Positions 50,190 to 59,297 of a stretch of DNA of 64,000 bases are shown here, one piece after another. Under the pieces are notes generated by a model. It did not search any database. It saw only the letters and a program-made list of their open reading frames with translations, and was not told where the DNA came from. The DNA is taken from positions 558,001 to 622,000 of the forward strand of contig CAWAMD010000002.1 in the NCBI GenBank assembly GCA_963783045.1. Direction: 5' to 3'. This DNA comes from CAWAMD01 sp963783045. GTDB lineage: Bacteria; Actinomycetota; Nitriliruptoria; Nitriliruptorales; Nitriliruptoraceae. A program made the translations under genes and the position numbers. Each line of letters begins with the position of its first letter. The stretch's first letter is position 1.

Positions 50190-52505
50190 TCAGGCCGGCA
50201 GCTCCTCGCCCAGGGCGGCAGGCAGCCCACCCTCGAGGGCCTCACGCACGTCCTCGAGGGGCCGATCGACGTAGCCTTCGATCACGAACCGGTCGCCGCC
50301 GACCGTCCCGGCGTCCCGGATCGGGATGCCGCCGTCGCCGCAGATGCGCGCGAAGGCGGGCACGTTGGTCGACGGCACGGTGACGATGACGCGCCCGGGA
50401 GCCTCGCTGAACAGCGCCTGCTCCGGCGCCACGTCCCCTTCGAGCGTGAAGGTCACCCCCACGTCGCCGGCGACGGCGCACTCGGCGAGCGTCGCGACGA
50501 GGCCGCCGGCGGACACGTCATGGGCGCTGTGCAGCAGCCCCTCGAGCGCACACTGGATGAGCACCTCGGCGAGCGCCGCCTCCTGCTCGAGGTTCACGCG
50601 GGCGAGTCGGCCCCCCAGCGGCTCACCGAGGAAGCGCTGCAGCTCGGAGCCGGCGAGCCCCTCGGCGGTCGGCGCACCGAGCGCGAAGACGAGGTCGCCC
50701 TCGGACTCGAAGGCGAGCCCGACGGCGTTGGACGCCTCCTCGAGCAGGCCGACGATCCCGACGACCGGTGTCGGGTGGATGGCCTGCGGCGGCTGGGCCG
50801 GATCCATCTGCGTCTCGTTGTAGAAGGAGACGTTCCCGCCCGTCACGGGGACCTCGAGCGCCCCACAGGCCTCCCCGAGCCCCGCGACCGACTCGGCGAA
50901 CTGCCACATGATCTCGGGCCGCTCGGGGTTGCCGAAGTTCAGGCAGTTCGTCGTGGCCATCGGACGGGCACCGGTGCACGCCACGTTGCGGAAGGCCTCC
51001 GCGACGATCCGTCGCGTGCCCTCGCGCGGGTCGAGCTCGCACCAGCGGCCGTTGCCGTCGGTCGACGCGGCGATCCCGCGGCGGCTGCCCGGCAGTCGCA
51101 CCACCCCGGCGTCGCCCTGGCCGGGGCCGAGCACGGTCCCGTGGCCGACGAGCCAGTCGTACTGCTGCCACACCCACCGCTTCGACGCGATGTTGGGCGA
51201 GGCGAGGAAGTCGAGGACGAACGCGTCGAGCGCGTCACTCCGGCCCTCGGCGTCCCCCTCCCCGGCGTCGAGCCCGGGCACGGCCGGGGACTCGGCATCC
51301 ATCAGCGCGTAGTCGTCGAGCCAGCGCGGACGTGCCATGGGACGCTCGTAGACGGGCCCCTCGTCGGCCAGCGACCGGGCCGGCAGGTCGGCCACCACGT
51401 CGCCGTGGCGCCACAGCTCGAGGTTCGTGCCCTCGACGACCTGCCCGATGACCGAGGCCTGCACGCCCCAGCGGTCGGCGATGGCGAGAACGGCGTCGAG
51501 GTTGTCGGGGTGGACGAGCGCCAGCATCCGCTCCTGCGACTCGGACGCCAGGATCTCCCAGGAGGCCATGCCCGGCTCGCGCAGGTGGACCGCGTCGAGG
51601 TCGACGCGCATCCCCATCGACGCCTTCGACGTGAGCTCGGCCGTCGAGCAGGCGATCCCGGCCGCGCCCATGTCCTGGATGCCGGCGAGCAGATCCTCCT
51701 CGTAGAGCTCGAGGCAGCACTCGATGAGGAGCTTCTCGGCGAAGGGATCGCCGACCTGCACGTTCGGCCGCTTCGCGGCGAGCCCCTCGTCGAAGGCCTG
51801 GCTGGCCAGCACCGACGCGCCGCCGATCCCGTCGCGTCCGGTCGACGAGCCGAGCAGCACGGCCACGTCCCCGGGGCGCTCCGCCTTGGCCAGCTGCAGG
51901 CGCTCGCGGGGCATGACGCCGAGCGCGAAGACGTTGACGAGCGGGTTGCCGGCGTAGCAGTCGTCGAAGACGGTCTCGCCGCCGAGGTTGGCGACCCCGA
52001 CGCAGTTGCCGTACCCGCTGATGCCGCGGACGACCCCGTCGACGAGGTGGCGCTGGAACGCGTCGGCCGGCGAACCGAACCGGAGCGGGTCCATCAGCGC
52101 GATCGGCCGCGCGCCCATCGTGAAGATGTCGCGCAGGATCCCACCGACCCCGGTCGCGGCCCCCTGGTAGGGCTCGACGAAGGACGGGTGGTTGTGGGAC
52201 TCGATCTTGAAGGTGACGGCGAGTCCGTCCCCCACGTCGACGACGCCGGCGTTCTCCCCCGGGCCCACGAGGACGAAGGGCCCTTCGGTCGGCAGGTCGC
52301 GCAGGTGCACCTTGCTGGACTTGTACGAGGCGTGCTCGGACCACATGACCGAGTACATGCCGAGCTCGGAGACGGTCGGTACCCGCCCGAGGGTGTCGAC
52401 GATGCGGTCGAACTCGTCGGCCGTCAGCCCCAGCTCGCGGGCCAGCTCGAGCCCCCGGGTGCGGTCCAGGGTCTCGTCGGGCGGGAAGGTGCGGGTGTCG
52501 CTCAC
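50190..52505 (-). CDS. purL: Phosphoribosylformylglycinamidine synthase subunit II
   Basis: 771 residues, the size of small-type PurL that works with PurQ and PurS to convert FGAR to FGAM. Markers: MWSEHASYKSSK, FKIESHNHPSFVEPYQGAATGVGGILRDIFTMGARP, QDMGAAGIACSTAEL and the second-half ATTNCLNFGNPERPE and HDVSAGGL. Intact frame. ATG at 52505. Lies 90 bases downstream of purQ on the same strand. Confidence 0.96.
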   Translation of the reverse strand: MSDTRTFPPDETLDRTRGLELARELGLTADEFDRIVDTLGRVPTVSELGMYSVMWSEHASYKSSKVHLRDLPTEGPFVLVGPGENAGVVDVGDGLAVTFKIESHNHPSFVEPYQGAATGVGGILRDIFTMGARPIALMDPLRFGSPADAFQRHLVDGVVRGISGYGNCVGVANLGGETVFDDCYAGNPLVNVFALGVMPRERLQLAKAERPGDVAVLLGSSTGRDGIGGASVLASQAFDEGLAAKRPNVQVGDPFAEKLLIECCLELYEEDLLAGIQDMGAAGIACSTAELTSKASMGMRVDLDAVHLREPGMASWEILASESQERMLALVHPDNLDAVLAIADRWGVQASVIGQVVEGTNLELWRHGDVVADLPARSLADEGPVYERPMARPRWLDDYALMDAESPAVPGLDAGEGDAEGRSDALDAFVLDFLASPNIASKRWVWQQYDWLVGHGTVLGPGQGDAGVVRLPGSRRGIAASTDGNGRWCELDPREGTRRIVAEAFRNVACTGARPMATTNCLNFGNPERPEIMWQFAESVAGLGEACGALEVPVTGGNVSFYNETQMDPAQPPQAIHPTPVVGIVGLLEEASNAVGLAFESEGDLVFALGAPTAEGLAGSELQRFLGEPLGGRLARVNLEQEAALAEVLIQCALEGLLHSAHDVSAGGLVATLAECAVAGDVGVTFTLEGDVAPEQALFSEAPGRVIVTVPSTNVPAFARICGDGGIPIRDAGTVGGDRFVIEGYVDRPLEDVREALEGGLPAALGEELPA

Positions 52506-52595
52506 GGCGGTCTCACGGGACGGGGATGACGCAGGAGCCTACCGAGGCGCCGTCACCGACCCACTCCCGGCGCTGCGGTGGTGGCCGACCGCGGG

Positions 52596-53277
52596 TCAGC
52601 CAGCCGCCGCGGCGGCCTGCTCGAGGAGGCCGGCGAAGATCGCCCGGGCACCGGTGCCCCCGGCGAGCCGGGCGTCGACGCCGTGCTCGGGGTGCGGCAT
52701 GAGCCCGACGACGTTCCCGGTCTGGTTGCTGACGCCGGCGATGTCGCGGACGGCACCCGTGGGGTTCTGGCCGGGCGCGTAGCGGAACACGACCTGTCCG
52801 TTGGCCTCGAGCCGGTCGAGGGTGGCCTCGTCCGCGTAGTAGCGGCCCTCGCCGTTCTTGATCGGAACGGCGCGCAGGACCGTGCCGGGCTCGATGCCGG
52901 CGGTCCAGGCCGTGCGCCCTTCGACGACCAGGTCGACCTGCGTGCAGACGAACCGGAGGCCGGCGTTGCGCAGCAGCGCACCGGGGAGCAGCCCGGCCTC
53001 GCACAGGATCTGGAACCCGTTGCAGATGCCGAGCACGGGCCCGCCGTCCGCGGCGAAGCCCTTCAGCGAGCTCCATGATCGGTGCGTGGTCGGCGATGGC
53101 CCCGGGGCGCAGGTAGTCGCCGTAGCTGAACCCGCCGGGCAGGACGACCGCATCGACCCCGCGCAGGTCCGTGTCCCCGTGCCACAGGGTGACGGCCTCG
53201 CTGCCCATGACCTCGACGGCGTGGCGGGCGTCACGGTCGTCGAGCGACCCCGGGAACGTGATGACACCGATGCGCAT
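52596..53277 (-). pseudogene. purQ: FGAM synthase glutaminase subunit, frameshifted
   Basis: PurQ supplies ammonia to PurL. The first frame gives MRIGVITFPGSLDDRDA and VVLPGGFSYGDYLRPGAIA; after a lesion at about 53064-53073 the other frame gives GGPVLGICNGFQILCEAGLLPG (nucleophile Cys) and LMPHPEHGVD (His/Glu). Removing one base from GAGCTCGCTG on the gene strand restores IMELLKGFAADGGPV and about 226 residues. ATG at 53277. Like purF, probably intact in the organism. Confidence 0.9.
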
Positions 53278-53309
53278 GGGATCCTCGCAGCCACGACGAA
53301 AAGAGGTGG

Positions 53310-54119
53310 TCAGCCGTCCGAGCCGGCCGAGCCCGTGGAACGGTAGCCCGCGGCCTGCAGCCGGGCCAGCGGGTCGTCGGCGGCCGCGAGCGTCTCGGCG
53401 TCGACACAGCCACGCGGGGCCTGGGTCGCGAAGGCGAGGCGTCCGCAGGCGGCCGCCTGTGCCTGCATGGCGGCGAGCTCGCCGGCGGCGGTCACGGGGG
53501 CGCCCGGCCAGCCGCCGGATGCCAGGTGGACGAGCTCGTGGACGACGAACGGTGCCGCCTGGGTGGCGTCCTGGAACTGGTAGCGGGCGTTGAGCTCGAT
53601 CACCGGGTGCCCGTCGTCGATCCGTGCGCTCGAGTCGACGCCGCTGCGCTCGAACACCGCGAAGCGGAGGACGCCGTCCTCGGCGGCCCAACGGGCCAGC
53701 CCCTGCTGCGCGGTCGGGAAGCGGCCCGACTCGAGCAGCTGGCAGGTGGCCGACAGCGCACGGCGACCGGCTGCGGTGGCGCCACGGTCGCCGACGAGGG
53801 TGATCCCGCCGGCGCAGCCCGGTCCTGCGACGCGGTCGGTCGTCCGGTTGAGGGCGGCGTCCCCACGGTCGTGCGTGACCGTCGCCGTGCCGACCGGGCG
53901 GCGTGCGGCGACGTCGATCGACTCGCGACCGATCGACAGGAAGGCCCAGACGGTCACGGCGATCCCGGCCGGAACCAGGACGAGCATGAGGATGACGAAC
54001 CACCGGTGCAGCACCGGCTCACCCGACGGCAGGGACGGCAGCCCGTCGCCGACGCCGCCCGGGCTGACCCGCGGTCCGCCGGCGTCGCGAGCCGGATCTC
54101 CGCTGCGCGTACCGGTCAC
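53310..54119 (-). CDS. Membrane-anchored protein with HExxH motif, inside pur operon
   Basis: 269 residues from a GTG that overlaps the purS stop (GTGA). A Pro/Gly-rich cytoplasmic start is followed by one transmembrane helix (about 38-60, WFVILMLVLVPAGIAVTVWAFL) and an extracytoplasmic domain with four cysteines and FVVHELVHLASGG, a zinc-metallopeptidase HExxH pattern near residue 199. A third metal ligand is not obvious. It has no evident link to purines, but its coupling to purS implies co-expression. Peptidase activity is inferred. Confidence 0.75.
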   Translation of the reverse strand: MTGTRSGDPARDAGGPRVSPGGVGDGLPSLPSGEPVLHRWFVILMLVLVPAGIAVTVWAFLSIGRESIDVAARRPVGTATVTHDRGDAALNRTTDRVAGPGCAGGITLVGDRGATAAGRRALSATCQLLESGRFPTAQQGLARWAAEDGVLRFAVFERSGVDSSARIDDGHPVIELNARYQFQDATQAAPFVVHELVHLASGGWPGAPVTAAGELAAMQAQAAACGRLAFATQAPRGCVDAETLAAADDPLARLQAAGYRSTGSAGSDG

Positions 54120-54376
54120 GTCGCGGACGACGCCTCGTCGATCACGTGCCACGTGTAGCTCTCGATGACCGGGTTCGTGAGGAAGTCGGCGCACATCTTC
54201 TCGATCTGCGCGGCCAGCTCGTCACCGTCGGCGTCGACGGTCAGCTCCATGTGCTTGCCGACGCGCACGTCGCTGACACCGTCGTAGCCGAGGCCCGGAA
54301 GCGCACGCTCCACCGTCCGACCCTGCGGGTCGAGGATCTCGGGCTTGAGGAGGACGTCGATGGCGACGCGCGGCAT
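54116..54376 (-). CDS. purS: FGAM synthase subunit PurS
   Basis: 86 residues with the PurS core: VAIDVLLKPEILDPQGRTVERALPGLGY, VRVGKHMELTVDA and CADFLTNPVIESYTW. PurS bridges PurL and PurQ in the ammonia-channelling complex. First gene of the string purS, HExxH gene, purQ, purL, purF. Two strong hairpins lie 62-121 bases before its ATG. Confidence 0.94.
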   Translation of the reverse strand: MPRVAIDVLLKPEILDPQGRTVERALPGLGYDGVSDVRVGKHMELTVDADGDELAAQIEKMCADFLTNPVIESYTWHVIDEASSAT

Positions 54377-54437
54377 GCGGGCTTCCGTTCGGCGATGCGG
54401 GACAGGCGCGGGCGTCGGCCGCCCGCGCCGGAGTGTA

Positions 54438-54497
54438 ACGCCGCCGGCCCGCTGGTCGGCCGGCGGCGTCGCTGGAGCGGGCCCGGGAGACGGGCCC
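54438..54497 (-). promoter_or_regulatory. Hairpins in the purS leader
   Basis: ACGCCGCCGGCC (54438-54449) pairs perfectly with GGCCGGCGGCGT (54458-54469), an 8-base loop between. Next to it GGGCCC (54479-54484) pairs with GGGCCC (54492-54497). No T-tract. They could be an attenuator-like leader or a terminator for the neighbouring gene; the remaining gap 54377-54597 shows nothing else. Confidence 0.4.
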
Positions 54498-54597
54498 ATT
54501 CGGACATTCCCCGGATTGGCGGGACGCGGCCGACGCGGGCGACACTCCCGCCACCCGCTCTGCGTTTCACCCACCCTCCGACCCGAAGGCACCTCCC

Positions 54598-54801
54598 GTG
54601 AGCGCCCTGCCCGCAAGCCCCCTCCGGCACGTCGTCGACCCGCAGTTCGAGCTCGAAGGGCACCAGACGCCGCGCGTGCTGCTCGACTGCGGTCACGCCC
54701 TCGCCCAGAGCCCGGCGGCGCCGCGGGACGCGAGCCCCCGCGCCTGCTGGAAGTGCCGCGCCGGCCAGCCCGCCGACGCGCCGCTGCACGGCGCCGCCTG
54801 A
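54598..54801 (+). CDS. Small putative zinc-ribbon protein
   Basis: 67 residues from a GTG start. A CGH triplet (LLDCGHALAQ) and ACWKCRAG supply Cys-x-His and Cys-x-x-Cys ligands about 20 residues apart, a likely zinc site. Otherwise no recognised family. Divergent from purS, convergent with the oxidase gene at 54813. The ribosome site is weak. Confidence 0.5.
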   Translation: MSALPASPLRHVVDPQFELEGHQTPRVLLDCGHALAQSPAAPRDASPRACWKCRAGQPADAPLHGAA

Positions 54802-54812
54802 GCCTCGCCGGG

Positions 54813-56108
54813 CTACGACACGCCCAGCAGCCGACGCAGGTAGGGGCTGAGGAACACGCCGTCGGGGTCGACCTCGCCACGCACCCGCTGGAAGTCGGTC
54901 CAGCGGGGGTAGATCGTCGCGAGCTCGTCGGCCCAGAGGTTGTGCATCTTGCCCCAGTGCGGGCGACCGTCGTGGGCACGGAAGATCTCCTGCACACCGA
55001 GGAAGTAGTCCCGGTAGGGCATGCCTTCGTACATGTGCACCGCGACGTAGGCCGTGTCCCGACCATGGGCGGGTGACAGCCAGATGTCGTCGCCCTTGAC
55101 GAAGCGGACCTCGACCGGGAAGTTGACCGCCGTCCGCTGCCGGTCGACGAGGGCCCGCACCTCGGCCAGCACGTCCGGGAGGTCGGCGACGGGGATCGCG
55201 TACTCCATCTCCTGGAAGCGGACCAGCCGCGGGGTGGCGAAGGCCTCGTAGCTGTGGGCGACCGTCTCGGTGGAGGGGATCGCGGCAGCCGTGAGCTTCG
55301 TGATGGCCGGTGCCGCCCTCGGCACGAGCTTCGTGGCCTCGGACAGGACCTTCAGCGCCGCGTTCTCGACGACGACCTCGTTGATCCAGGTGCCCACCCC
55401 CCGCGGGTCGGCCGGCGCGTCGGTGGGATTGCTGTACTTCGCCTGCGCGCTGTCGGTGTGCGGGAACCAGAAGAACTCGAAGTGGCGGTTGTCGCGGACG
55501 CGGGCCGGCAGGTCGGCGAGGATCGCGTCGAGCCGCTCCCGGCGGGTGACCATGTGCAGGCGGTAGGCCGGGATCGCGTCGAGCGTGACCTCGGTGATGA
55601 TCCCGAGGGCGCCGAGCGACACCTGGGCGGCGCGGAACAGGTCCGGCTGGTCGTCGAGGGAGCAGGTGACGACCTCGCCGGTACCGGTGACCAGCGTGAT
55701 CCGTGACACCTGCGTGGCGATGATGCCGAGGCCGGCGCCGGTCCCGTGGGTGCCGGTCGTGAACGCGCCGACGATGGCCTGGGCGTCGATGTCCCCGAGG
55801 TTCTGCATCGCGAGGTCGTGTGCCAGCAGCGCCGGGGAGAGCTCGCGCAGCGTCGTGCCGCCCCGCACGGTGGCGGTCCGTGCCCGGGGGTCCACGTCCA
55901 CCACGCCCTGCATGCCGTCGAGGCTGAGCACGAGGTCGTCGCCGGCCGCCACCGGGGTGAAGGAGTGGCCGGAGCCGACGGGCCGCACCGTGCGTCCGTC
56001 CGCCCGGGCGCGCGACACGATCCGCGCGACCTCGTCGGTGCTCGTCGGGTGCAGCACCTCGCGCGGGGTGGTGCGCACCGACCCGGACCAGTTGCGCCAG
56101 GAGGGCAT
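54813..56108 (-). CDS. D-arabinono-1,4-lactone oxidase family FAD enzyme
   Basis: 431 residues. The VAO-type FAD domain has RPVGSGHSFTPVAAGDDLVLSLDGM, TVRGGTTLRELSPAL and AIVGAFTTGTHGTGAG; the C-terminal ALO block ends with HWGKMHNLW and DFQRVRGEVDPDGVFLSPYL. Oxidises sugar lactones or alditols (L-gulono-lactone-oxidase family) with oxygen. ATG at 56108. It is followed closely upstream by the PLP-enzyme gene at 56143, a pairing I recall from other Actinobacteria. Confidence 0.9.
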   Translation of the reverse strand: MPSWRNWSGSVRTTPREVLHPTSTDEVARIVSRARADGRTVRPVGSGHSFTPVAAGDDLVLSLDGMQGVVDVDPRARTATVRGGTTLRELSPALLAHDLAMQNLGDIDAQAIVGAFTTGTHGTGAGLGIIATQVSRITLVTGTGEVVTCSLDDQPDLFRAAQVSLGALGIITEVTLDAIPAYRLHMVTRRERLDAILADLPARVRDNRHFEFFWFPHTDSAQAKYSNPTDAPADPRGVGTWINEVVVENAALKVLSEATKLVPRAAPAITKLTAAAIPSTETVAHSYEAFATPRLVRFQEMEYAIPVADLPDVLAEVRALVDRQRTAVNFPVEVRFVKGDDIWLSPAHGRDTAYVAVHMYEGMPYRDYFLGVQEIFRAHDGRPHWGKMHNLWADELATIYPRWTDFQRVRGEVDPDGVFLSPYLRRLLGVS

Positions 56109-56142
56109 GGGATCTCCAGTCAGGGACGAAGGGCGAGGCCGG

Positions 56143-57336
56143 TCACAGGAAGGTCCGGCCCTCACCGCGGTAGGTCGGGTACTCGTCGACGACCGTCCCG
56201 TCCGCGATGACGTGCAGCCGGTCGAAGCGCTCGCACAGCTCGCCGGCCTTCGCGTGCCGCATCAGGATCGGGTCACCGAGCTGCAGGGGGACGGGCCCGC
56301 GGTAGCGGACGGGCGTCTGTACCTCGCCGGCGCCCTCGTTGGCGAGCAGGTCGGCCCCGCGGGGCAGGTAGGGCGACGGCGCCTTGTCGGGACCCACGGC
56401 ACCCGACGCGATGTAGCCGCCGCCGAGGCAGGTGTACACGTCGGGCGACGGCCGGCGGACGATCTGGATCGCGAACCCGGCCGCCGGCAGGAACCTGAAG
56501 TCCTCGTAGTGGTCGAACAGCGTCGGCGCGAAGAACCCGGACCCGGCGGTCACCTCGGTCACGACGCGCTCGCGGGCGGTCGACGCGAGGCTGCCCGTCC
56601 CGCCGCCGTTGACGAAGCGCAGCTCGACGCCGAGCTGCTCGACGGCCGCGACCACCTCCGCCCGCCGACGGGCGACCTCGGGGATCGACCGCCGCTTGAG
56701 CAGCCGGATGACCGCGTTCTTCGCCGCCTGGCCGGGCAACCGGTCGGCGACCCCGGCGATCTGTGCCTCGTAGCCCATGATCCCGTCGAGGTCGAGATGG
56801 TCGCTCGCGACGATCCGCTCGACGACGCCGATGGCTGCCTCGACGCCACGCACCGGCGAGCGGTAGACGCCGAAGCGCAGGCCCGGGAGGTCGACCGAGA
56901 GGTCGAGGTCGAGGCACAGCGGGAGGCGGACACCCCGGGTGCGGGCGAGCGACTCCAGATGCGCGACGTGGGTGAGCGAGTCGACCATGAGCACGATGTG
57001 GCGGCCGTCGGCCACGGCGGCCGCCACCGCCTCGACGTGGGACGGCTCCCAGGTCGGGTAGGCCACGACCAGGTCGTCGAAGCCCTGGCCGGCCAGCCAC
57101 ACGGCCTCGTCGGCGGTGAAGCACAGCAGCCCCTGGAACCGCTCGTCGGACGCGAGCAGCCGGGACAGGACCGGGACGCTGCGGACCGACTTCGACGCGA
57201 TCCGCACCGGCTTCGTGCCGGCGCGGGTCAGCACGTCCCGCGCGTTGCGGTCGAGGATGTCGAGGTCGACGAAGGCGAGCGGCATCGGCCGGCCGGCGAG
57301 CGCCTGCCGGTAGTACGCGTGGTCCCGCTCCAACAC
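56143..57336 (-). CDS. Fold III PLP enzyme, amino acid deaminase/aldolase type
   Basis: 397 residues from a GTG at 57336 with GAGGGA upstream. The alanine-racemase-like barrel has AFVDLDILDRNARDVLTRAG and KPVRIASKSVRSVPVL with the PLP lysine, and FVNGGGTGSLAST as the phosphate site. Annotated elsewhere as amino acid deaminase/aldolase, related to D-threonine aldolase; substrate unproven. Forms a pair with the lactone oxidase gene 34 bases downstream. Confidence 0.85.
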   Translation of the reverse strand: MLERDHAYYRQALAGRPMPLAFVDLDILDRNARDVLTRAGTKPVRIASKSVRSVPVLSRLLASDERFQGLLCFTADEAVWLAGQGFDDLVVAYPTWEPSHVEAVAAAVADGRHIVLMVDSLTHVAHLESLARTRGVRLPLCLDLDLSVDLPGLRFGVYRSPVRGVEAAIGVVERIVASDHLDLDGIMGYEAQIAGVADRLPGQAAKNAVIRLLKRRSIPEVARRRAEVVAAVEQLGVELRFVNGGGTGSLASTARERVVTEVTAGSGFFAPTLFDHYEDFRFLPAAGFAIQIVRRPSPDVYTCLGGGYIASGAVGPDKAPSPYLPRGADLLANEGAGEVQTPVRYRGPVPLQLGDPILMRHAKAGELCERFDRLHVIADGTVVDEYPTYRGEGRTFL

Positions 57337-57471
57337 CGTCGTCCCTCGTGCCGCGTCGACGGGCAACCGTAGCGGCCGCCACCGCCAGCCCCGAAGGCGA
57401 GCGACCCGGCAGTCCACAGGTCCGCGACCCCGGCCGGCCGGCCACCCACCGGGACCTCGTACGGTCGCGGC

Positions 57472-58272
57472 ATGGACCGCTCCCCCGCCCCGTCCCGCCG
57501 CCCGCTGCTCGCGCTCGTCGGGCTGCTCGCCGTCGAGGTCGTGGTGGTGGCCGGCCTCGTCGCGGTCGGCCGCGCCCCGTGGGCCGCCGTCGACCTCCAG
57601 CATCCGGCGTGGTGGCTCACGGCCACGCCGGCCGACCAGGTGCTCGCCGCCGTCGGGCGTCTGGTGGCGCTCGTGGCGGCCGGCTGGCTGCTGGCCGTCA
57701 CCTGCCTCGCGACGGCCCAGGCCGTCGCCCGCGGCAGCGTCGGCTGGGTCCGCCGCCTCACCCCGGCGGCCGTCCGCCGGGTCGCTGAGGCGGGTGTCGG
57801 CGTCGTGCTCAGCGTCGGGGTCGCCGCCCCGCCGGCCCTGGCCGCCGCGCCACCGCCGGCGCCGGCTCTGGCCCCGGTGTCAACGTCGGCATCAACGTCG
57901 GCATCAACGTCGGCGTCGGCCGCCCGTCCTGGCGCCCAGCGCACCGTCCCCCACCGGCCGGCCACGGTGCTCCCACCGATCCCACGTCCGTCCAGCCCCG
58001 CCCCTGCCGGCGCCGCCGCCCGCGCCACCGACGCCGCCGGGACGCGACCCGCCCCGTCCGTCACCGGCGCGGTCCACGTCGTGCGGCCCGGCGACAACCT
58101 CTGGACGATCGCGGCGGCCCACCTGACGGCGCGGACGGGCACGCGCCCGGCGACGGCCGTCGTCGCCCGGTACTGGCGCCGGGTGGTGGCGGCGAACCGG
58201 GACAGGCTCCCGAGCCGCGACCCGGACCTGATCCACCCCGGCGATCGCGTCGTGCTGCCGCCCAGCGAGTAG
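57472..58272 (+). CDS. Membrane protein with C-terminal LysM domain
   Basis: 266 residues: two transmembrane helices (about 10-32 and 60-84), a third hydrophobic stretch near 105-125, then a Pro/Ala/Ser/Thr linker and a LysM domain (VHVVRPGDNLWTIAAAHL ... LIHPGDRVVLP, about 200-264). The linker holds a TSAS repeat coded by a 12-bp tandem repeat near 57880-57920. LysM binds peptidoglycan, so this protein probably links membrane and wall. Divergent from the PLP-enzyme gene. Confidence 0.82.
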   Translation: MDRSPAPSRRPLLALVGLLAVEVVVVAGLVAVGRAPWAAVDLQHPAWWLTATPADQVLAAVGRLVALVAAGWLLAVTCLATAQAVARGSVGWVRRLTPAAVRRVAEAGVGVVLSVGVAAPPALAAAPPPAPALAPVSTSASTSASTSASAARPGAQRTVPHRPATVLPPIPRPSSPAPAGAAARATDAAGTRPAPSVTGAVHVVRPGDNLWTIAAAHLTARTGTRPATAVVARYWRRVVAANRDRLPSRDPDLIHPGDRVVLPPSE

Positions 58273-58302
58273 GTTGCGCACCGCCGATGGGAGGAGCACG
58301 AC

Positions 58303-59275
58303 GTGGCCGACGACGCGGCCCGCGTGCGGCTGGGGATCTCGGCGTGCCTGCTCGGCGAGGCGGTCCGGTTCGACGGCGGGCACAAGCACGACCGGTTCCT
58401 CACCGAGAGCCTCGGCGAGTACGCGGACTGGGTCGCGGTGTGTCCGGAGGTCGAGCTCGGCCTCGGCACGCCGCGTGAGTCCCTCCGCCTCGTCGGTGAC
58501 CCGGTCGCGCCCCGGCTCGTGGCGCCCCGCTCCGGCAGCGATCACACAGACGGGATGGCCGCGCTGGCCCGGCGTCGCGCCGACGAGCTGGCCGGCGCGG
58601 ACCTCGACGGTTTCGTCCTGAAGAAGGGCTCGCCGTCCTGCGGGATGGAGCGGGTGCGCGTCTACGGCGAGGAGGGGCACCCGCCGGCGCGTACAGGGCG
58701 TGGGCCTGTTCGCCCACGCGCTCGTCGAGCGACTCCCGCTCCTGCCCGTCGAGGAGGAGGGACGCCTGCAGGATCCCCACCTGCGGGAGAACTTCGTCGG
58801 GCGGGTGTTCGCGCACCACCGGTGGCGCCGCTTCCTGGCCACTGATCCCGGCCCGGGGGACCTCGTCACCTTCCACACCGCGCACAAGCTGGCACTGCAG
58901 GCACACGACGAGCAGGCCTACCGGACGCTCGGCCGGCTCGTTGCGGGCGCCGGCGCCACGGACCGGGGCGGCTTCGGGGCGCTGCTCGACGACTACGGGC
59001 GCCGGTTCATGGCGGCCCAGCGGCGACCGGCCACCCGAGGCCGCCACGCGAACGTCCTGTTCCACCTGCTCGGGTTCCTCGGCGAGGCGATCGACGCCGG
59101 CGACCGCGCCGAGCTGGTCGACACGGTCGAGCGCTACCGGACAGGGCTCGTGCCGCTGGTCGTGCCGATCACCCTCCTGCGCCACCACTTCCGGCGACAT
59201 CCGCACGACTGGGTGGACGCCCAGACCTACCTGCAGCCCTACCCGGGCGAGCTGATGCTTCGCAACCACGTCTGA
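58303..59275 (+). pseudogene. DUF523 (TudS-like)-DUF1722 protein, frameshifted
   Basis: The DUF523 half has RLGISACLLGEAVRFDGGHK, VAVCPEVELGLGTPRE and KKGSPSCGMERV, whose cysteines bind the [4Fe-4S] cluster used by thiouracil desulfidase TudS. Frame is lost at 58696-58702; the DUF1722 half (LRENFVGRVFAHHRWRRF, FHTAHKLALQAHDEQAYRTLG) continues to 59275. Removing one base from GGGCGTG restores ARTGVGLFAHALVERL and a fusion of about 323 residues. GTG start at 58303. Proposed role in tRNA-base or thio-nucleotide desulfidation is inferred. Confidence 0.82.
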
Positions 59276-59297
59276 CCGCACCCGAAAGGTTGTCACC

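Noticed and set aside
49905..52529. 874-codon open frame antisense to purL
   Set aside because: PurL on the minus strand has all family motifs; the + frame lacks any recognisable domain.
57880..57925. Short 12-bp tandem repeat as a regulatory element
   Set aside because: It is in-frame coding sequence for a TSAS linker in the LysM protein and is explained by low-complexity composition.
14586..58702. Programmed ribosomal frameshifting as the cause of the five frame breaks
   Set aside because: There is no slippery heptamer or stop-adjacent pausing pattern common to the five sites, and several genes (purF, purQ) are not known to use it.
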